The notes: a model not told the origin generated them from the sequence alone. A stretch of 64,000 nucleotides of DNA from Flaccisagitta enflata (GCA_965153355.1 OZ231127.1:84940001-85004000); one strand, 5' to 3'. Shown: positions 32,561 through 47,690, counted from the first letter of the stretch. Program-made: numbers and translations.

Positions 32561-33835
32561 CATTGTCCATTGATATTCATTGTTTATTTCAAATGATATT
32601 CTGAAAGTTACTCCAAATCAAAAACTACCTATAGTTTTTTGGTCTTACTTTTTCTTGCTCACCCGTTATCACACTTTTTATCCCCACCTCCCTTCCTTTT
32701 TCGCTTAGACAGCGCGAACTCTTTAAACCAACTCGAGGCAGGATCAAAATAGACGGTGCATTAATATCTACATTTACATCTAGTATATATAGCAAGTGGA
32801 AAATGTGATCGAACAACATTCACTATGTTTGTATGGTAATTTTCCAACTGGAACGCGTGACAGAATTGGGAAATCAGTTCACCTACTTTCTCGGTCCAAA
32901 GGTTGGTCGGTCCGACGGTCGGTCCGACATTCTTTTTAAGTATTTGAGGTTTTTTTTTTTAGCATGTCTGTTTCCGTCCAAACTCCTGGGTGCTCTTTAG
33001 CATCAGTGCCCCTAGGACATGATGAGTCTTTCCACATGCCTCACACTACCAAATAGTACGATTGAACCCATCAGTGATTTGCTTGCCATAGTAACAATGA
33101 AATTATGGCGGCTCCGCGTGTCATTACTAACGACAAATTGTCATCGACAATGTCAGTGGCAATAATCTGGGATGAAGCATGAAATGTCGATCAAAGCACT
33201 ATGGAATAGGCCCTTAATACCAGCAAGAAATAATCTACCGAGTCACAATTTGAAAATTTCATGATTTTCCACCGCAGCGTAGTGGTTCATGGTCTGAATT
33301 TCTAATTTGACTATTTGTTAGGGCTTAAAAGTGCTTTTCAATACCCTTAACTTACCTCGTTACTATGGTTACCAGGCCTTTGTAAAAATATGTGCAAAAA
33401 ACAGCATTTTTCATTGAAGCATTGAGTACAGAAACTTTTCAGTCATATGTACGCGCTTTGGCATTTTGTCAAGTGCGTATCTAGACTAGCTCCATGTAAA
33501 AAATCTCCGGTGTGACTCAAAAATTGAGCCAGCAATCACTCTTCAAAGTTGCACCCGTCCAAAAAAAATTTTGCTTCAGAAATTCATAATTTTCTCTTTT
33601 TGCACAGTTTTCCACACATTCTCGCTATTACATATTGAAAGTACATCATATGCCGAGCAAATGTATATAAGGTTTTACCTGCGCCAGCTTGCGCCGGAGC
33701 ACGATTTTTTTGGGATGAAAATTATAGGTCATTTTTCTCATTTTTGAAAATGCTGTAAATCAGACATTTTCTACTCTAACTTGCTGAAATTTTGTATGAG
33801 CCACTCACTGGTCAACAACAATCTGTTTTGTTAAT
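32561..33835. other. Unannotated stretch
   Basis: A HINE-like core fragment (TTGGTCGGTCCGACGGTCGG) lies near 32904-32930. The rest is unique AT-rich DNA with no recognisable gene. Confidence 0.4.
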
Positions 33836-33837
33836 CA

Positions 33838-34335
33838 TTTTTCATTCATTCATTCATTCATTCATTCATTCATTCATTCATTCATTCATTCATTCATTCA
33901 TTCAATTCTTCTTTCTTATTGGGATTCAACCATCCATACATTTCTTCTAATTCATTCATTCATTCATTCATTCATTCATTCATACATTCATTCATTTTGT
34001 CATTCATTCATTCATGCATTCATTTATTCATTACTCATTCTTCAACTAATCCAATTGTCAGTCGTTGATTTTTTAATCTTCAATCATCGTCAACAGATGC
34101 GTGTTTTCATGCAAGGCATTGTTTCTCTTAGAACGATTTTCATCTCTTCATTCATTCATTCATTCATTCATTTATTCATTCATTCATTCATTAATTCATT
34201 CATTCATTTGTAAATTCATTAATTCATTCATTTTTTTGTTCCTTCATTAATTTATTTAGAGATGAAAAGAACAAACTGTTTGAAACTGACACTTGTTTCA
34301 TTCATTCATTCATTCATTTGTTTATTCATTCAAGT
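33838..34335. repeat. (ATTC)n arrays in four blocks
   Basis: ATTC runs at about 33841-33905, 33948-34030, 34145-34240 and 34297-34335, separated by 60-110 bp of unique sequence. Confidence 0.95.
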
Positions 34336-34796
34336 TCAGTCTATATGGCGTTGAGCTTGTTGCTTCAGAAGCGAGTTAGTAAAGATAAGCCGTACTTTTG
34401 ACTTGCTCTGTCCGTCCGTTTCTATGATTTGAATGAACTCTTGGGGGCTGTTCCTTCCCTATTTCATCAATTTCCTGCTTGCATGAACCATACCAACAGA
34501 ACATGAGGATCATGAGATTTAAATTATGCCCAGATGGATATGGTCCCCCTCGTCTCGCCAAAATTGATAACTGTATTTTGGTTTTCAGCACCTCTATTTT
34601 TAGTCGCATGCCACGCAAATCTATAACAAACAAAAATCATGAAAAAGCAAAAAAAAACAAAAAAAAAACATGAATCTTATCTCCTGAATCGAAAAAAAAA
34701 CTTGTTGGACTGACGGACTAACCCATGGACAGTTGTGATTGTGTGTGTGGGGGGAGGGGAGAAATTGCATGCCTCTCCCCATCCACCTGCGATTGT

Positions 34797-35011
34797 TGAG
34801 TGCTACGCGACTCTACACCCCGCTTTGTCAGTCCATCCATCTGTTAGTCCGTGCGTTGGTCCGTCTGTCGGTCCGTCTGTCACACTTTACTTTTTTGTTT
34901 TTTTTGCTGTCTTTAGCCTCACTGCTTTTGTCCAAATGATCAAGTGACCTCAAATACAGCCCCTGCCCACCCACATGCGACTGGGGTAGCCGTGTATCTG
35001 ACCTTGTTTTT
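34797..35011 (-). mobile_element. HINE-like element, family A
   Basis: GAGTGCTACGCGACTCTACA, CCCCGCTTTGTC, CCGT/CGGT core, TAGCCTCACTGCTTTTGTCC, CCCCTGCCCACCCACATGCG, ACTGGGGTAGCCGTG and CTGACCTTGTTTTT. The left arm of the hairpin is eroded. A separate hairpin scrap (TTTTAGTCGCATGCCACGCA) lies at 34598-34617. Confidence 0.7.
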
Positions 35012-35116
35012 CTTTCAAAGGAATTAGTCGTGATTTGACATCAAACATGCACTATGGGTTGCACATGCTTGAGAACCAGATATAATCAAGAATATTTGAA
35101 AATATTAAAAAGTTTA

Positions 35117-35459
35117 CCGTATTTGCTCCGTTTAACGCCCCCCCTCCATTGAACCCCCCCCCCATTTTTCCAATGAGCTTTTGTCATTTTATAAAGAATT
35201 TATTAAAGATCAATGAAGAAAAACTTATGAAATATATTGATAGCAGTCTTTGTCTTTAAACATCATAGGGGAGGGACAAAATTTTGGATACAGTATGTGA
35301 ACTGAAGTATGTTTTCTCCAAGAAATAAAAGGATACTGAAAAATGAATTGAAAAACCTAGTACTCTTGATTGTAAAAGGGGGCGCTGATTGGAGCGCAAA
35401 CTGACAATGTTGAATTTCAATTTCAAAAGCGCCCGGGGCGCTAATTGGAGCAAATACGG
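35117..35459. mobile_element. TIR element P (CCGTATTTGCTCC ends), 343 bp
   Basis: The ends read CCGTATTTGCTCCGTTTAAC then GCCCCCC, with an imperfect complement on the right (GGGGCGCTAATTGGAGCAAA then TACGG). TA lies on each side (35115-35116 and 35460-35461). There is no transposase frame. A similar terminus with a few changes lies at 39480-39531. Confidence 0.7.
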
Positions 35460-35461
35460 TA

Positions 35462-36180
35462 AAGATGTATAATTCTAAGTATATTTCTATCATTCTTATT
35501 TCTTTTGTATATATGAAAAAAAATAAATATCATGACTTCATCCGTTTTTAGCATTTTCAGAGTTTCAAATCATTCATAATACTTTTTTATGATTAAACAA
35601 TAATAAATATTCTTAGTGATATTTTATTCTGTATTTATTCTGTGTTTCTGTTAAGCTTAAACTTCATCAAAAAACTTTGAATCTTTTGTCCATGAAACTT
35701 ACAGATGGATTAGTGAAATTATACATAATTCAGCATTTACTTTGCATATTTTTAGTAGTATCTTAGATATCTTAAGCTAAATAAAAGAATATTGATAAAA
35801 ATATAATATCTTAATTTTCTTTTGTAACAACTAAGCCCTTACTCAGAAACCATTTTTATTACCAATAAGAAATATCAAAATCTCACTATTCAATTTTAAG
35901 GAGATTTAAGGATTTTTTGTATTCTAAAATAATCTTGAATTGTTAAAAATGACCTTTTTGCATAAAAAAACCGAAAAATGAAGAAAAATCTTTTTATAAA
36001 TCTTTTTTTGTTGTTGTTGTATTTATTATAATCATTATTGTCAATCTTTAGGTTTTGTCTCAGATTTAGCCACTTCCAGACCATAGTGCAAAGGCACCAC
36101 GCTCATATATTAAGATGGAGTAGAACAATTCTTGAGTCTAAACGAAAGCAGGGAAAGACTCGAGGGTTGGGAGAATAAAG
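35462..36180. other. Unannotated AT-rich stretch
   Basis: Strongly AT-rich. I see no gene or repeat family. Confidence 0.5.
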
Positions 36181-36192
36181 AGACTAAGGCTA

Positions 36193-36434
36193 AGGGCTCG
36201 TTCCTAGTCACAGACAATCGCGTTTTTAACGGGCCACTCGGTTGCTCGCTATGTTCATTCGCTCGCACCGCTCACTCCGCTCACTCGCTCCACAGCGCTC
36301 AGCTTTGCTACGGCTCACTCACTCACTTTGCTCACTCCCTCGTGGGATCGTTGACATTCATAATTATGCGTTCACACTGAAGAAGCGTTTGGCGGGAATG
36401 AACTCGTTTTTTTGTCTTCGCTAGAAATACGCCC
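36193..36434. mobile_element. J-type MITE with 8-bp duplication, 242 bp
   Basis: The ends read AGGGCTCGTTCCTAG and CTAGAAATACGCCC. The flanking 8-mers are identical: TAAGGCTA at 36185-36192 and 36435-36442, indicating hAT-type insertion. The interior has repeated CGCTCACTC words. Confidence 0.7.
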
Positions 36435-36442
36435 TAAGGCTA

Positions 36443-36600
36443 AGGGCGCGTTTCTAACGGGCCTCTCGGTCGCTCGCTTATTTCGTTTGCTGGCATTGCT
36501 CACTCCGCTCACTCCGCTCCACGGTGCTTACTTTGTTCCCAGGCTCACTCACTTACTCTGTTAGAAGGCTTGCTCACTCACTCTACTCACTTCCTCTTGG
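36443..36600. mobile_element. Second J-type copy, right-truncated
   Basis: It begins AGGGCGCGTTTCTAACGGGC directly after the TAAGGCTA that closes the previous copy, and continues with CGCTCACTC-type words. No right end is found. Confidence 0.55.
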
Positions 36601-36820
36601 GACATTTTGAAACTGGAGATTTTAGAAGATTTTAAGATGTAGGGAATGAAGTCTTAAGTGATGAAGACAAATGAACATAAAAGGGAGAGAGATCCGAATT
36701 AGCAGAAACACAGGTTAAGGCTTGAGGGTTGGAAGAATAAAGAGACTGAGTAACTAAAAAGAAGGAGAAGGAAAGAAGCCACGTCTTTCCAGATTTCGGC
36801 CCTCATTAATCATCGAGAAA

Positions 36821-36826
<6 letters not shown>

Positions 36827-36900
<74 letters not shown>

Positions 36901-37110
36901 GTGAAAGGCAGAGGCCGATATACAGAGACGCACAGTGACATAGAGAAACTGTGAGACAGAGGAGACAAAGACCAAGAAGGAGAAAGGGACAGACGTTAAA
37001 GACAGACAGATAGATAGACACAGACAGAGAAAGACAGACACAGACAGGCACAGACACATTGAATAAACAGAGAATGACAGAGACACGTAGAGACAGTCAG
37101 AGATAGACAG
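36827..37110. repeat. Compound (GA)n(GACA)n region
   Basis: GA run, then GACA tetramers, then a long tail of degenerate GACAGA words. The order along the GA strand matches other compound arrays here. Confidence 0.85.
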
Positions 37111-37323
37111 AACAGGCGAGAATCAGTAAGAGGGAGTTGAGTGTAATATAATGGAAGTCAAATGAACCGATTTTGACGACCTCCATTTCTCATAAGATCC
37201 AAGAAGGTGTGCAAACAAAGGAAAAGATTCAGGCACACGCTGATAGCAAGTCATATATCATATCATTAACATGTAGTACACAATTACAATCAAAGCTTCA
37301 CGATTAAACCACACCAGTTTGCA

Positions 37324-37466
<143 letters not shown>

Positions 37467-37478
37467 TTTACATCTGGT

Positions 37479-37697
37479 TTTTAGTCGCATACACGCGACT
37501 CACTCCGCTTTGTCTGTCTGTGCGTCGGTCGGTCGGTCTGTCTGTCGGTCGGTCCATCACTTTTACTTTTTTTATCAATTTTATTTCCTTAAGTCAATTT
37601 AGGTCATTTAAGAGTATACTGAGTTATCCTAAGTCATTCTAAGTCATTCTAAGTCATTTTGTAAGTCTCGCACGCGACTTATAGGTGTTGGCCTTGT
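37479..37697 (-). mobile_element. HINE-like element, family A, with TAAGTCATTC array
   Basis: Hairpin TTTTAGTCGCATACACGCGA, CGGT/CTGT core, then a ~10-bp TAAGTCATTC array in place of the usual body, then TCTCGCACGCGACTTATAGG and TGTTGGCCTTGTTAA. Confidence 0.65.
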
Positions 37698-37796
37698 TAA
37701 CTAAATATCCAAAGGTACTTCTGATGGCAATGAAATCGTAAAATGAATCATTCAATCTTTTGCTCCAAGAAAGTAAATTGTTCAACGCTTCTTTGT

Positions 37797-38020
37797 CTTA
37801 CTAAGGGCGTGTTTCCGGTGACTACAACAAACGTGGTTATTCCCGTGTATCGTGTCAACAGCGTGAACACACATGTTTTTTCAATTTCAATCGGCCCTTA
37901 AGTGAGTGAGGGAGCCCATGAAGCACATGGAGCACATGAAGCACATGGAGCACATGGAGCAGATATGCGGAGCTCTGCGCCTTTTTGGAGTAAGTGAGTG
38001 GAGTGAGCAGCGCGAGCGAA
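37797..38020. mobile_element. J-type repeat, third copy
   Basis: TAAGGGCGTGTTTCCGGTGA at the left and GAGTGGAGTGAGCAGCGCG words at the right. The right end is cut by the pogo-like MITE or has decayed. Confidence 0.5.
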
Positions 38021-38026
38021 CAAATA

Positions 38027-38177
38027 CAGTGGAACCCCGCAATAACAGCCTCGCTTTTTAAGGTTCCCCATCAATAAACGTCGACATTTTGAGGTCCCAA
38101 ATGATAGTTTTTAATGTTATTTCACCTCTCTTTAAAGGTTACCCAATGGGACCGCTGGATGAAGCGGGGCCCTACTG
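38027..38177. mobile_element. Pogo/Tigger-like MITE, 151 bp
   Basis: The left end CAGTGGAACCCCGC and right end GCGGGGCCCTACTG are imperfect inverted repeats. TA flanks both ends (38025-38026 and 38178-38179). CAGTNNAACCCCG termini are typical of pogo/Tigger elements. Confidence 0.75.
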
Positions 38178-38179
38178 TA

Positions 38180-38945
38180 TAGCAAGTGTCCGAGTGGCCC
38201 TTTCAAGACGCGAGAGTCTCGTTCAGAAGCAGGCCCTAAATCGAAAGCGAAAACGTTCTATCAATTTCTGAGGGGAAATGTCCTTCATCTCCTGAGTGAT
38301 GGCTATCTTTGAATTTAGTTGCTGTGCCTGTAGCTTTCCATTTATTTCCATTTGAAGCTTTTTATTTTGCGTGGGGGTGGAGAAAAGGGGAGGGTGCTTT
38401 TAAAGTTGCTAAGTAGGAGGCGTAAAATGTCAACAATTTGACCTGCGTTTAAAGACGATCAAGCCCAACGACTTTTTTCTTTCTTTTTCGATTCCTTTTT
38501 TCCTCCTTTCTTCCTATTATAGAGCAGTCAACTCTATTCACCTCTGCAATCTAGGAATAATTTGATGTAAGTCTGTAGCCTAGAGACATAAAGTAAAGGA
38601 AGGGGAAGCCATATTAGTGAAAATTGCCGTTCTGGTCGTTCACTTTTAAACCCAAAAGAATTAAAGATAAGATTTTCAGCAAATCAAGATGGATGAGCGA
38701 ACAGAGAGAACCCTTTTATGTAAGAAAGACAGACCGAGGGACCATTTGAGGAACTGACAAACGTACACACAGATAAAAGAGCAAGCAGAGGAATATGTTT
38801 GAAGAGTCAGAGAAGTAACTTTGTAAGTAGAGAAATGAGAAAGAACTGGGAATCATACTTCAGAAATGGTTTTGCGGTGGTGATAGTTTGACGTCTATCG
38901 CAGGCAGAGCTTTCGTTGCCACGTTGCCTAGGAGACAACAACAAT
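38180..38945. other. Unannotated stretch
   Basis: No gene or repeat family recognised. Confidence 0.4.
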
Positions 38946-38947
38946 TA

Positions 38948-38949
<2 letters not shown>

Positions 38950-38984
<35 letters not shown>

Positions 38985-38986
38985 AA

Positions 38987-39034
<48 letters not shown>
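38950..39034. repeat. (CGA)n trinucleotide array
   Basis: About 28 CGA units with one CAATGA interruption. Confidence 0.95.
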
Positions 39035-39035
<1 letters not shown>

Positions 39036-39111
39036 TGTTGAGAAACTGGAGAAAAAGGTACGATAGAACGATGGCTCAAATCAGTGGGCATCAGTGAATG
39101 GAATATCGACT

Positions 39112-39290
<179 letters not shown>

Positions 39291-39479
39291 GAGTTCGTGG
39301 TGCAGTGCAGTGGCGTCTGAATGGTAGGTGAGGAAGAATGAGTGATAGAGTGGTTGGTGGAAGATGATTGGTGGGTGATAAAGCATGGGTGGTTAGCGAA
39401 AGATGACCTTCTATGGTGAAAAATGTACATACAATTTTGAAGTGCGTACACGTGTGGCAGATTTCCCTTTTTTAAAATG

Positions 39480-39531
39480 AGGGAAGGCGCTCATTAGGGT
39501 GGGGGGCGCTGATAAGGAGAAATACGGTAGA
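39480..39531. mobile_element. Terminus related to element P
   Basis: GGCGCTGATAAGGAGAAATA then CGGTA resembles the right end of 35117-35459. The opposite end is not seen. Confidence 0.45.
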
Positions 39532-39850
39532 AATAAATCCAACTTAATTTCCATCGCTCGAGAGGGTCTCGTTACTTTCTTGCTCTCAGTATGAATTTGC
39601 ACACCCTGAATGTTGTTCCGATGAGAACGATAAACCGTTTATTGGCAATAATAGGTAGCCCGAATCGGAGGATACAATGACGCTTCTTTTTCCGATGGTC
39701 ACCGAGTGATGGCCCATTTTCTAGTGGGACCAACATGCACCAGATGCCATTGGGGCATTGTCCTCCGATTCAACACTCATTGACGGCGATGATACTAATG
39801 GTACCTCGTCTAACAGTTGCACCCACGACACGTGTCCAGCTAGTATCATT

Positions 39851-39960
<110 letters not shown>

Positions 39961-40043
39961 TTTTTCAGTGTGGTTGATCTTCTTGGCCGTTGTAGCAAAC
40001 GTTAAAAGGGTCCATGTCAGCAAAGAAAAAAGAGTAAAGTGAC

Positions 40044-40248
<205 letters not shown>

Positions 40249-40249
40249 G

Positions 40250-40805
40250 TGTTGGACCCGTACTTAAGTAAAATGGTCGGACATGAACGCAGCGTGGTAA
40301 CCCCTTTCTCTCCCTCTCCCTCCCCCCCTCCCGGCCCGGGGCTCTTGTTTTCCTTATAAATGTCACTGCTCATCAAGTACTCGAACTAACAGGCGTTTTG
40401 CTAGCTGTGCTGCTAGCAGAAATCCCAACTGCTCAGCTAGTTGCTTTTTTGCTGCTTGAAGAAAATAGCGGATAGTTTCAGCGTTTTTTACAAAGATATT
40501 AGAAAAACTAAATAAAATATCACTTTTTCAAAAGAAAGTAAGACTTTTAACTTGATTTGATTCTAAAATCTTACATCGAGAACCATTGTTTTGAATAATG
40601 TCTTAGGTGCCGATTCTGTGCAGCATGGTAGCAATGCTACGCGGCAGGCAATCGCCAAAGTGCGGCAGTACAGCCAGCTATGGGAGGGGGGGGGGGGTAA
40701 TAGGGGAAAAAGGTCCAGAAAGGAAAGAAGGAAATAAGAAAGAGAGGAATCAAGAAAGAATCCTGTGGCGACACTTGTGTAGGTAATTTCGCATTCCTCG
40801 AATCG
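40250..40805. other. Unannotated stretch
   Basis: CTAGC-type words repeat loosely at 40395-40460 and a G-run is at 40685-40696. No gene is recognised. Confidence 0.4.
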
Positions 40806-40808
40806 CTA

Positions 40809-41219
40809 CTACTCGACTTAAAAAAAAAAAGCCGCACCCTATTTTGAGTTGATGTATAAGAAAAAAAAATTATTTGAAAATTTTTCTGTCAAAGTCATTT
40901 GAAAGATTTTTGAATTTTCTTTCATTCTAGACCAATCCCAGATCTGTATCTCAAACGGTTTAGGAGCTAGAGCTCTGCAAAGAAAAGCACTATTTTGCTA
41001 AAATGCATTTTGTCATAGGGATTGCAAAACTGAAATAGGCAATGTTTTTACTCAAACTAATGCCATTTCCAAACGAAAAGAGACAGCAATGCCAGATTGG
41101 CGCCAAATGAAAGATCTTTCCAAGAGCTTTCTAATGGTCTAAGATTTTAATTAGTTTTTTTGAAATTTAGTATGACAATTTGTCATTTGAAAGTGCGGCT
41201 TTTTTATTGAGTTGAGTAT
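40809..41219. mobile_element. Mariner-like MITE family F, copy 3
   Basis: The ends read CTACTCGACTTAAAA then AAAAGCCGCAC, and GTGCGGCTTTTTTATTGAGT then TGAGTAT. TA is present at 40807-40808 and 41220-41221. The interior is the reverse orientation of F2, with GTATCTCAAACGG and CATTCTAGACCAATCCCAGA. Confidence 0.8.
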
Positions 41220-41221
41220 TA

Positions 41222-43540
<2,319 letters not shown>

Positions 43541-43553
43541 TCATTCACTCATT

Positions 43554-43895
43554 CGACAGCTCATGCGCTTATTAATTCATTCATTCATTCATTCATTCAT
43601 TCATTCATTCATTCATTCATTCATTCATTCATTCATTCATTCATTCATTCATCCATTCATTCATTCTTTCATTCGTTCATCGAGTCATTCATTCATTAAT
43701 TCATTCATTCATTCATTCATTTTTTCGTTCAGATATTCAGCCATGCAGTCATTCATCCATTCATCTACTCATCCATTCATCCATTCATCCATTCATCCAT
43801 TCATCCATTCATCCATTCATCCATTCATCCATTCATCCATTCACCCATCCATTTACTTTATCATTATTTCATAAAAACCGTTCATTCATTCCACC
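43554..43895. repeat. (ATTC)n and (ATCC)n array
   Basis: ATTC tetramers to about 43725, then an ATTCATCC eight-mer array at 43750-43850. Histidine/serine/isoleucine frames are readouts. Confidence 0.95.
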
Positions 43896-44755
43896 AGCCA
43901 ACCATCAGTTGTCACTTCATTCAGTCCTCTCTCCATACACGGAAGAAGTGCCCTTGGTTACAAATATTCCAGCAACAACAACAACAAGAAACTCTGAATT
44001 CTTCCCATTCATGGTAAAGATTCCTTGAAGAACTGGAGATCTAGTCTAGAACGTTTTTTACAACTAAATCTCACTATCATACAATTCTTTTTTTTTACAT
44101 TCTGCCTTCTTTGCTTCTAAACCTTTTTTTTTCTTCCATTTTTTCTTCTTCTTTTCTCTTTCCTCACTTTCTTACCTGTTCCACTTTCTAGTTCTTTATT
44201 TCTTTTTCTCTCTCTCCTCCTCCTCCTCCTTCTCCTCCTCCTCCTCCTCCTCTTCCTCCTCTTCACTCACTACTTTCCTTCTTACTTTCCGTTTCTGCTG
44301 GGCTCTTATCCGGTCTTAAATCTGTGGTCACGTGACAAGTTTATGAGATTAAGAATTCCCACCAGATGTCTACCAAGGTAAATAGTTAGAGAAAGAGAGA
44401 AAAATATAGAGAAAAAAAATGGTATGGAGAGAGAAAAAAATATGAGAAAGAGAGAAAAAAAAAGAAGAGAGGCCAGAAGGATGCACAAGGGTTTCAAACA
44501 TATAGTGTAGGGTCTGGCAACTATAGTTTTACATGACTATTCTACCATTATTATTTGTTACCTAGAGTTCCTCGTAGATAACACTGCCATCAAGTATGAA
44601 TGACGCTAATAATCTGGATTTGAATGTAACCTCTGCTTGATAGTTTACTGAAGTTGTAGCAGTATACTCACGCCCATTATTCATCCAAGTGCTCAAAAGG
44701 GCACAGTGTCATTTTGCTTGCAGAGTTTTACATATGTTCTGAAACCTTTTTTTTT
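43896..44755. other. Unannotated stretch with a short (CTC)n run
   Basis: A CTC run at 44214-44262 and T-rich or purine-rich low complexity. No gene recognised. Confidence 0.4.
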
Positions 44756-44920
44756 TCATCACTTTTATCTTCATCATCTTTATTGTCATCATTCTCTATC
44801 ATTTTCCAACATCTTTCATCATCTTTCATCATTTGTCATCCTTTTTTAAATCATTTTTTCTTCATTATTCTTTCATCATTTTTTTCATCATTACTTTTTT
44901 CATCGTTACTCATTCTTACT
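44756..44920. repeat. TCATCATTTT-type minisatellite, degenerate
   Basis: ATCATCTTT, ATCATTTTT and TCATTATT words repeat every 8-13 bases. Confidence 0.7.
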
Positions 44921-45900
44921 AATGAAATAGAATAAAATTTCATCAGTTTTCATCTACTATCTAGAACATATGTTTGTCGGCAAGCATTATGGACCATATC
45001 TCTGCTTAAAACAAAAAATTCATATAAAAGTTGGTGAGATTCTGAAACTACATCGAATTTCTGAGCTAATGCCACCAACCGCGTTCTTTTATCTCGATTT
45101 GTTTAGAAATGACAAGTAAAACAAGATTGCTACTCCGAAAGCAAAATGGCAGAAAAATTGCTTTTTATTTCCTGTCAGTTATCACACTTGACTAAACAAT
45201 ATTTTTCAGATATTTTAGGAAATTTTTGCTGCTTATGTGATGCCAAAGGGTAGTCATGTCACGTCCTTCCACCCTCTTAACCCGGTGTCATGTTAGACAG
45301 TGTTATGGAGACAGCTACAGAGAAGGAACCACACACCATTGAGCATGGGCTCAAAATAATCTGCTTTCAAGTTATGAGAGGAGATCGTGCCATTCTACTT
45401 ATCAAAATACATCTAGAAAGCATATCAATGCAATTGATGAAATGTTTTGATGTCCACAAGACTCAAAGAAAGTATCACATGTATTTCTTTGATGTTTTCT
45501 CAATGATTTAATGGATATGCTACCTGATTCTTATCTTGCCGACATTCTTTTGTTCTAGATAGTATCTTTAATAAAAACTAAGAAAATTGAAGTCCAAAAC
45601 TCAGTATGAATGTTCAATTGTAGTTCAATCACGCAATTTACAAGCTACGAAATACAAAAAAAGATAATTGAATTGATGCCGAAAAGGAGTCCAGGAACCA
45701 GTGTGGAATGCGAGAGAAAAAACTACAACATGGAAGCAAACAAGCCCGACCGGGCAACGATGCGTCCTGGCCGTGTCTCTGCGTGTATTGATCATGTGAC
45801 ATATATGGGGAGACAGATGGAAAAACAGATTGGTGAAACGGCTAAGTAGTAAAGGAGGCTCTAAAAACATGTTGGTTGATCATTTGTTTCAGTATAGGAT
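44921..45900. other. Unannotated unique stretch
   Basis: Frames of 73-81 residues occur on both strands with no recognisable motifs. Confidence 0.4.
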
Positions 45901-45904
45901 CTCA

Positions 45905-46045
45905 CAGAGGCCAAAAACAGCCAATAAACGCGGTTTTTGCACTTGCGTAACGGACATACGGACCGACAGACGGACCAACGGACGGACGGACCGACGGACG
46001 GACCGACCCTTATATAGAGATGCGTTCCTGGCGGACGCATCTAAA
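45905..46045 (+). mobile_element. HINE-like element, family C copy 2
   Basis: A degenerate 5' GAGGCCAAAAACAGCCAAT, then a GACGGACGGACCGACGGACG core, and a 3' hairpin GATGCGTTCCTGGCGGACGC followed by ATCTAAAA. Matches copies at 774-1027 and 58840-59422. Confidence 0.6.
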
Positions 46046-46335
46046 AAAGGTTTGTTGATCGCCTTCGTTGAGGAAAAAGTAGTCGCAGAAAATCGTAAAA
46101 CGATCAGTAATATCAATTGTAGGTATGTCTGCTTGTCTGCTTGTCTGCTTGTTGGTCAATTGCTTGGAAAAAGGTGGAAGCCCCAAAGAAATGACATCAT
46201 AATGACATTCGATTGAAACTAAACAGACGGATATCATACTAACATCAGATTGATATGAGACTGACATGTGACAGACGAAAGACTGACATCAGATTGACGT
46301 CAAAATTCAGTAGAGCCTCATAATTAATTCGCATG
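46046..46335. other. Unannotated stretch
   Basis: CTGACATCAGATTGA-type words recur loosely at 46235-46305. Nothing else is seen. Confidence 0.4.
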
Positions 46336-46336
46336 T

Positions 46337-46493
46337 TTTTTAGTCGCGGACACGCGACTCTACACCTTACCGTGTCGGTCCGTCCGTCCGTCCGTCCGTC
46401 CGTCACAAATTTTTCTGAACTTGCGATCGGTCTTTGAATTACCGCTCCTGCCCAACTGTCCGCGACTGGATTGCCGTGTATCCGGCCTTGTTT
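46337..46493 (-). mobile_element. HINE-like element, family A2
   Basis: Hairpin AGTCGCGGACACGCGACT, TCTACACCTTACCGTGTCGG, a CCGT core, ACCGCTCCTGCCCAACTGTC, CGCGACTGGATTGCCGTG and TATCCGGCCTTGTTTC. Complete and similar to 23229-23374. Confidence 0.75.
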
Positions 46494-46734
46494 CTTAAGA
46501 CTGTCAGCAAGCTAGACTGACCGAATCAAGGTTCTAATTCATATAACCAACAATTTGTCGTAACACTGTTATAAAACTTGTATGACAGATATACAGTGTT
46601 ATGAAGCAGAACCTTTATTTGTGCTTGATAAACTGAGGAAAATACTTCACATGTAAAAGACATTCAAGTAAGTTACCTTGGGAGCGTAAAAAAAATCACG
46701 TTAGATGGGAAAATGAAGAAGCAACCGTCCTACA

Positions 46735-47032
46735 TTAGTTGATGGCCGGGTAGCGGGTTGACGGGGTACTGGGACAGTCAAATGGCGGGGTGGAGGATTT
46801 GTTGATTTGGCAGGGTGGTTGGTGTTGGGATACTGGGACAGTCAAATGGTGGGGTGGTGGATTTGCTGGGTTGCGGTATGGTTGGAGGTGTGGTGATATG
46901 GTCATAAAGTGGCGGGGTGGTAGTTTTCCTGGTTTGCAAGGGTGGTTGGTGGTCGAGTGGCGGGTTTGCTGGGTGTTGGAGTGGTCGACTTGTTTGACAG
47001 TCAAAGCAACCGACCAACTTCCATTGTAAGGC
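46735..47032. repeat. G-rich minisatellite flanking the large transposon (left)
   Basis: GGTGG-rich words such as GGCGGGGTGG and GGGTGGTTGGTGG repeat irregularly, ending in ACTTCCATTGTAAGG. The same kind of repeat resumes at 51992-52275, so the transposon splits it. Confidence 0.75.
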
Positions 47033-47690
47033 CACACAACTGTTCCGGAACCACCAGCTTTCCTTTGACATCACTCCAACTTTCTCTATGGTTTTGGGTA
47101 CCCAGGACCATCCCAGATACTATGGAAAAAGAAATGAAAACATTCCAGGAGCGCATTTTTTTTATTCCCTTTTTTTCTGGGTTGTTGGTACAGGCCATTT
47201 TCAGTATTTTCCAAGAGACAAGGTAACTTCTAAAGCTTATATCTCCTAAACGAATTGAGCGAATGAGCTCAATTTGGGCTCATTTTAAAGAGCAGACGTA
47301 GCTCTTTAAAATGAGCCCAAGTTGAGCTCAATTGCTCAATTCGTTTAGAAGATATAAGCTCTAGAAGTTGATGTTTTTTTCTGATTAATGACAAATACCC
47401 TTGCAACTTCTTAAGCTCATATCTCCTAAATAAATTGAGCGAATGAGCTCAATTTAGGCTCATTTTAAAGAGCAGACATAGCTCTTTAAAATGAGCCCAA
47501 GTTGAGCCCAATTGCTCAATTCGTTTAGAAGATATAAGCTCTAGAAGTTGATGTTTTTTTCTGATCAATGGTAAATACCCTTGCAACTTCTTAAACTCAT
47601 ATCTCCTAAACAAATTGAGCAAATGAGCTCAATTTAGGCTCATTTTAAAAGATTAGAAGAGCTGATTTAACATTGCAGGTTTATTTGCTT
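47033..47690 (+). repeat. Left terminal inverted repeat with palindromic subunits
   Basis: The outer ~190 bp are unique to the ends (ATGGTTTTGGGTACCCAGGA, CAGGCCATTTTCAGTATTTT). Then come ~2.5 units of ~180 bp, each containing AAACGAATTGAGCGAATGAG, GGGCTCATTTTAAAGAGC, a 7-bp loop and the complement. Confidence 0.85.
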
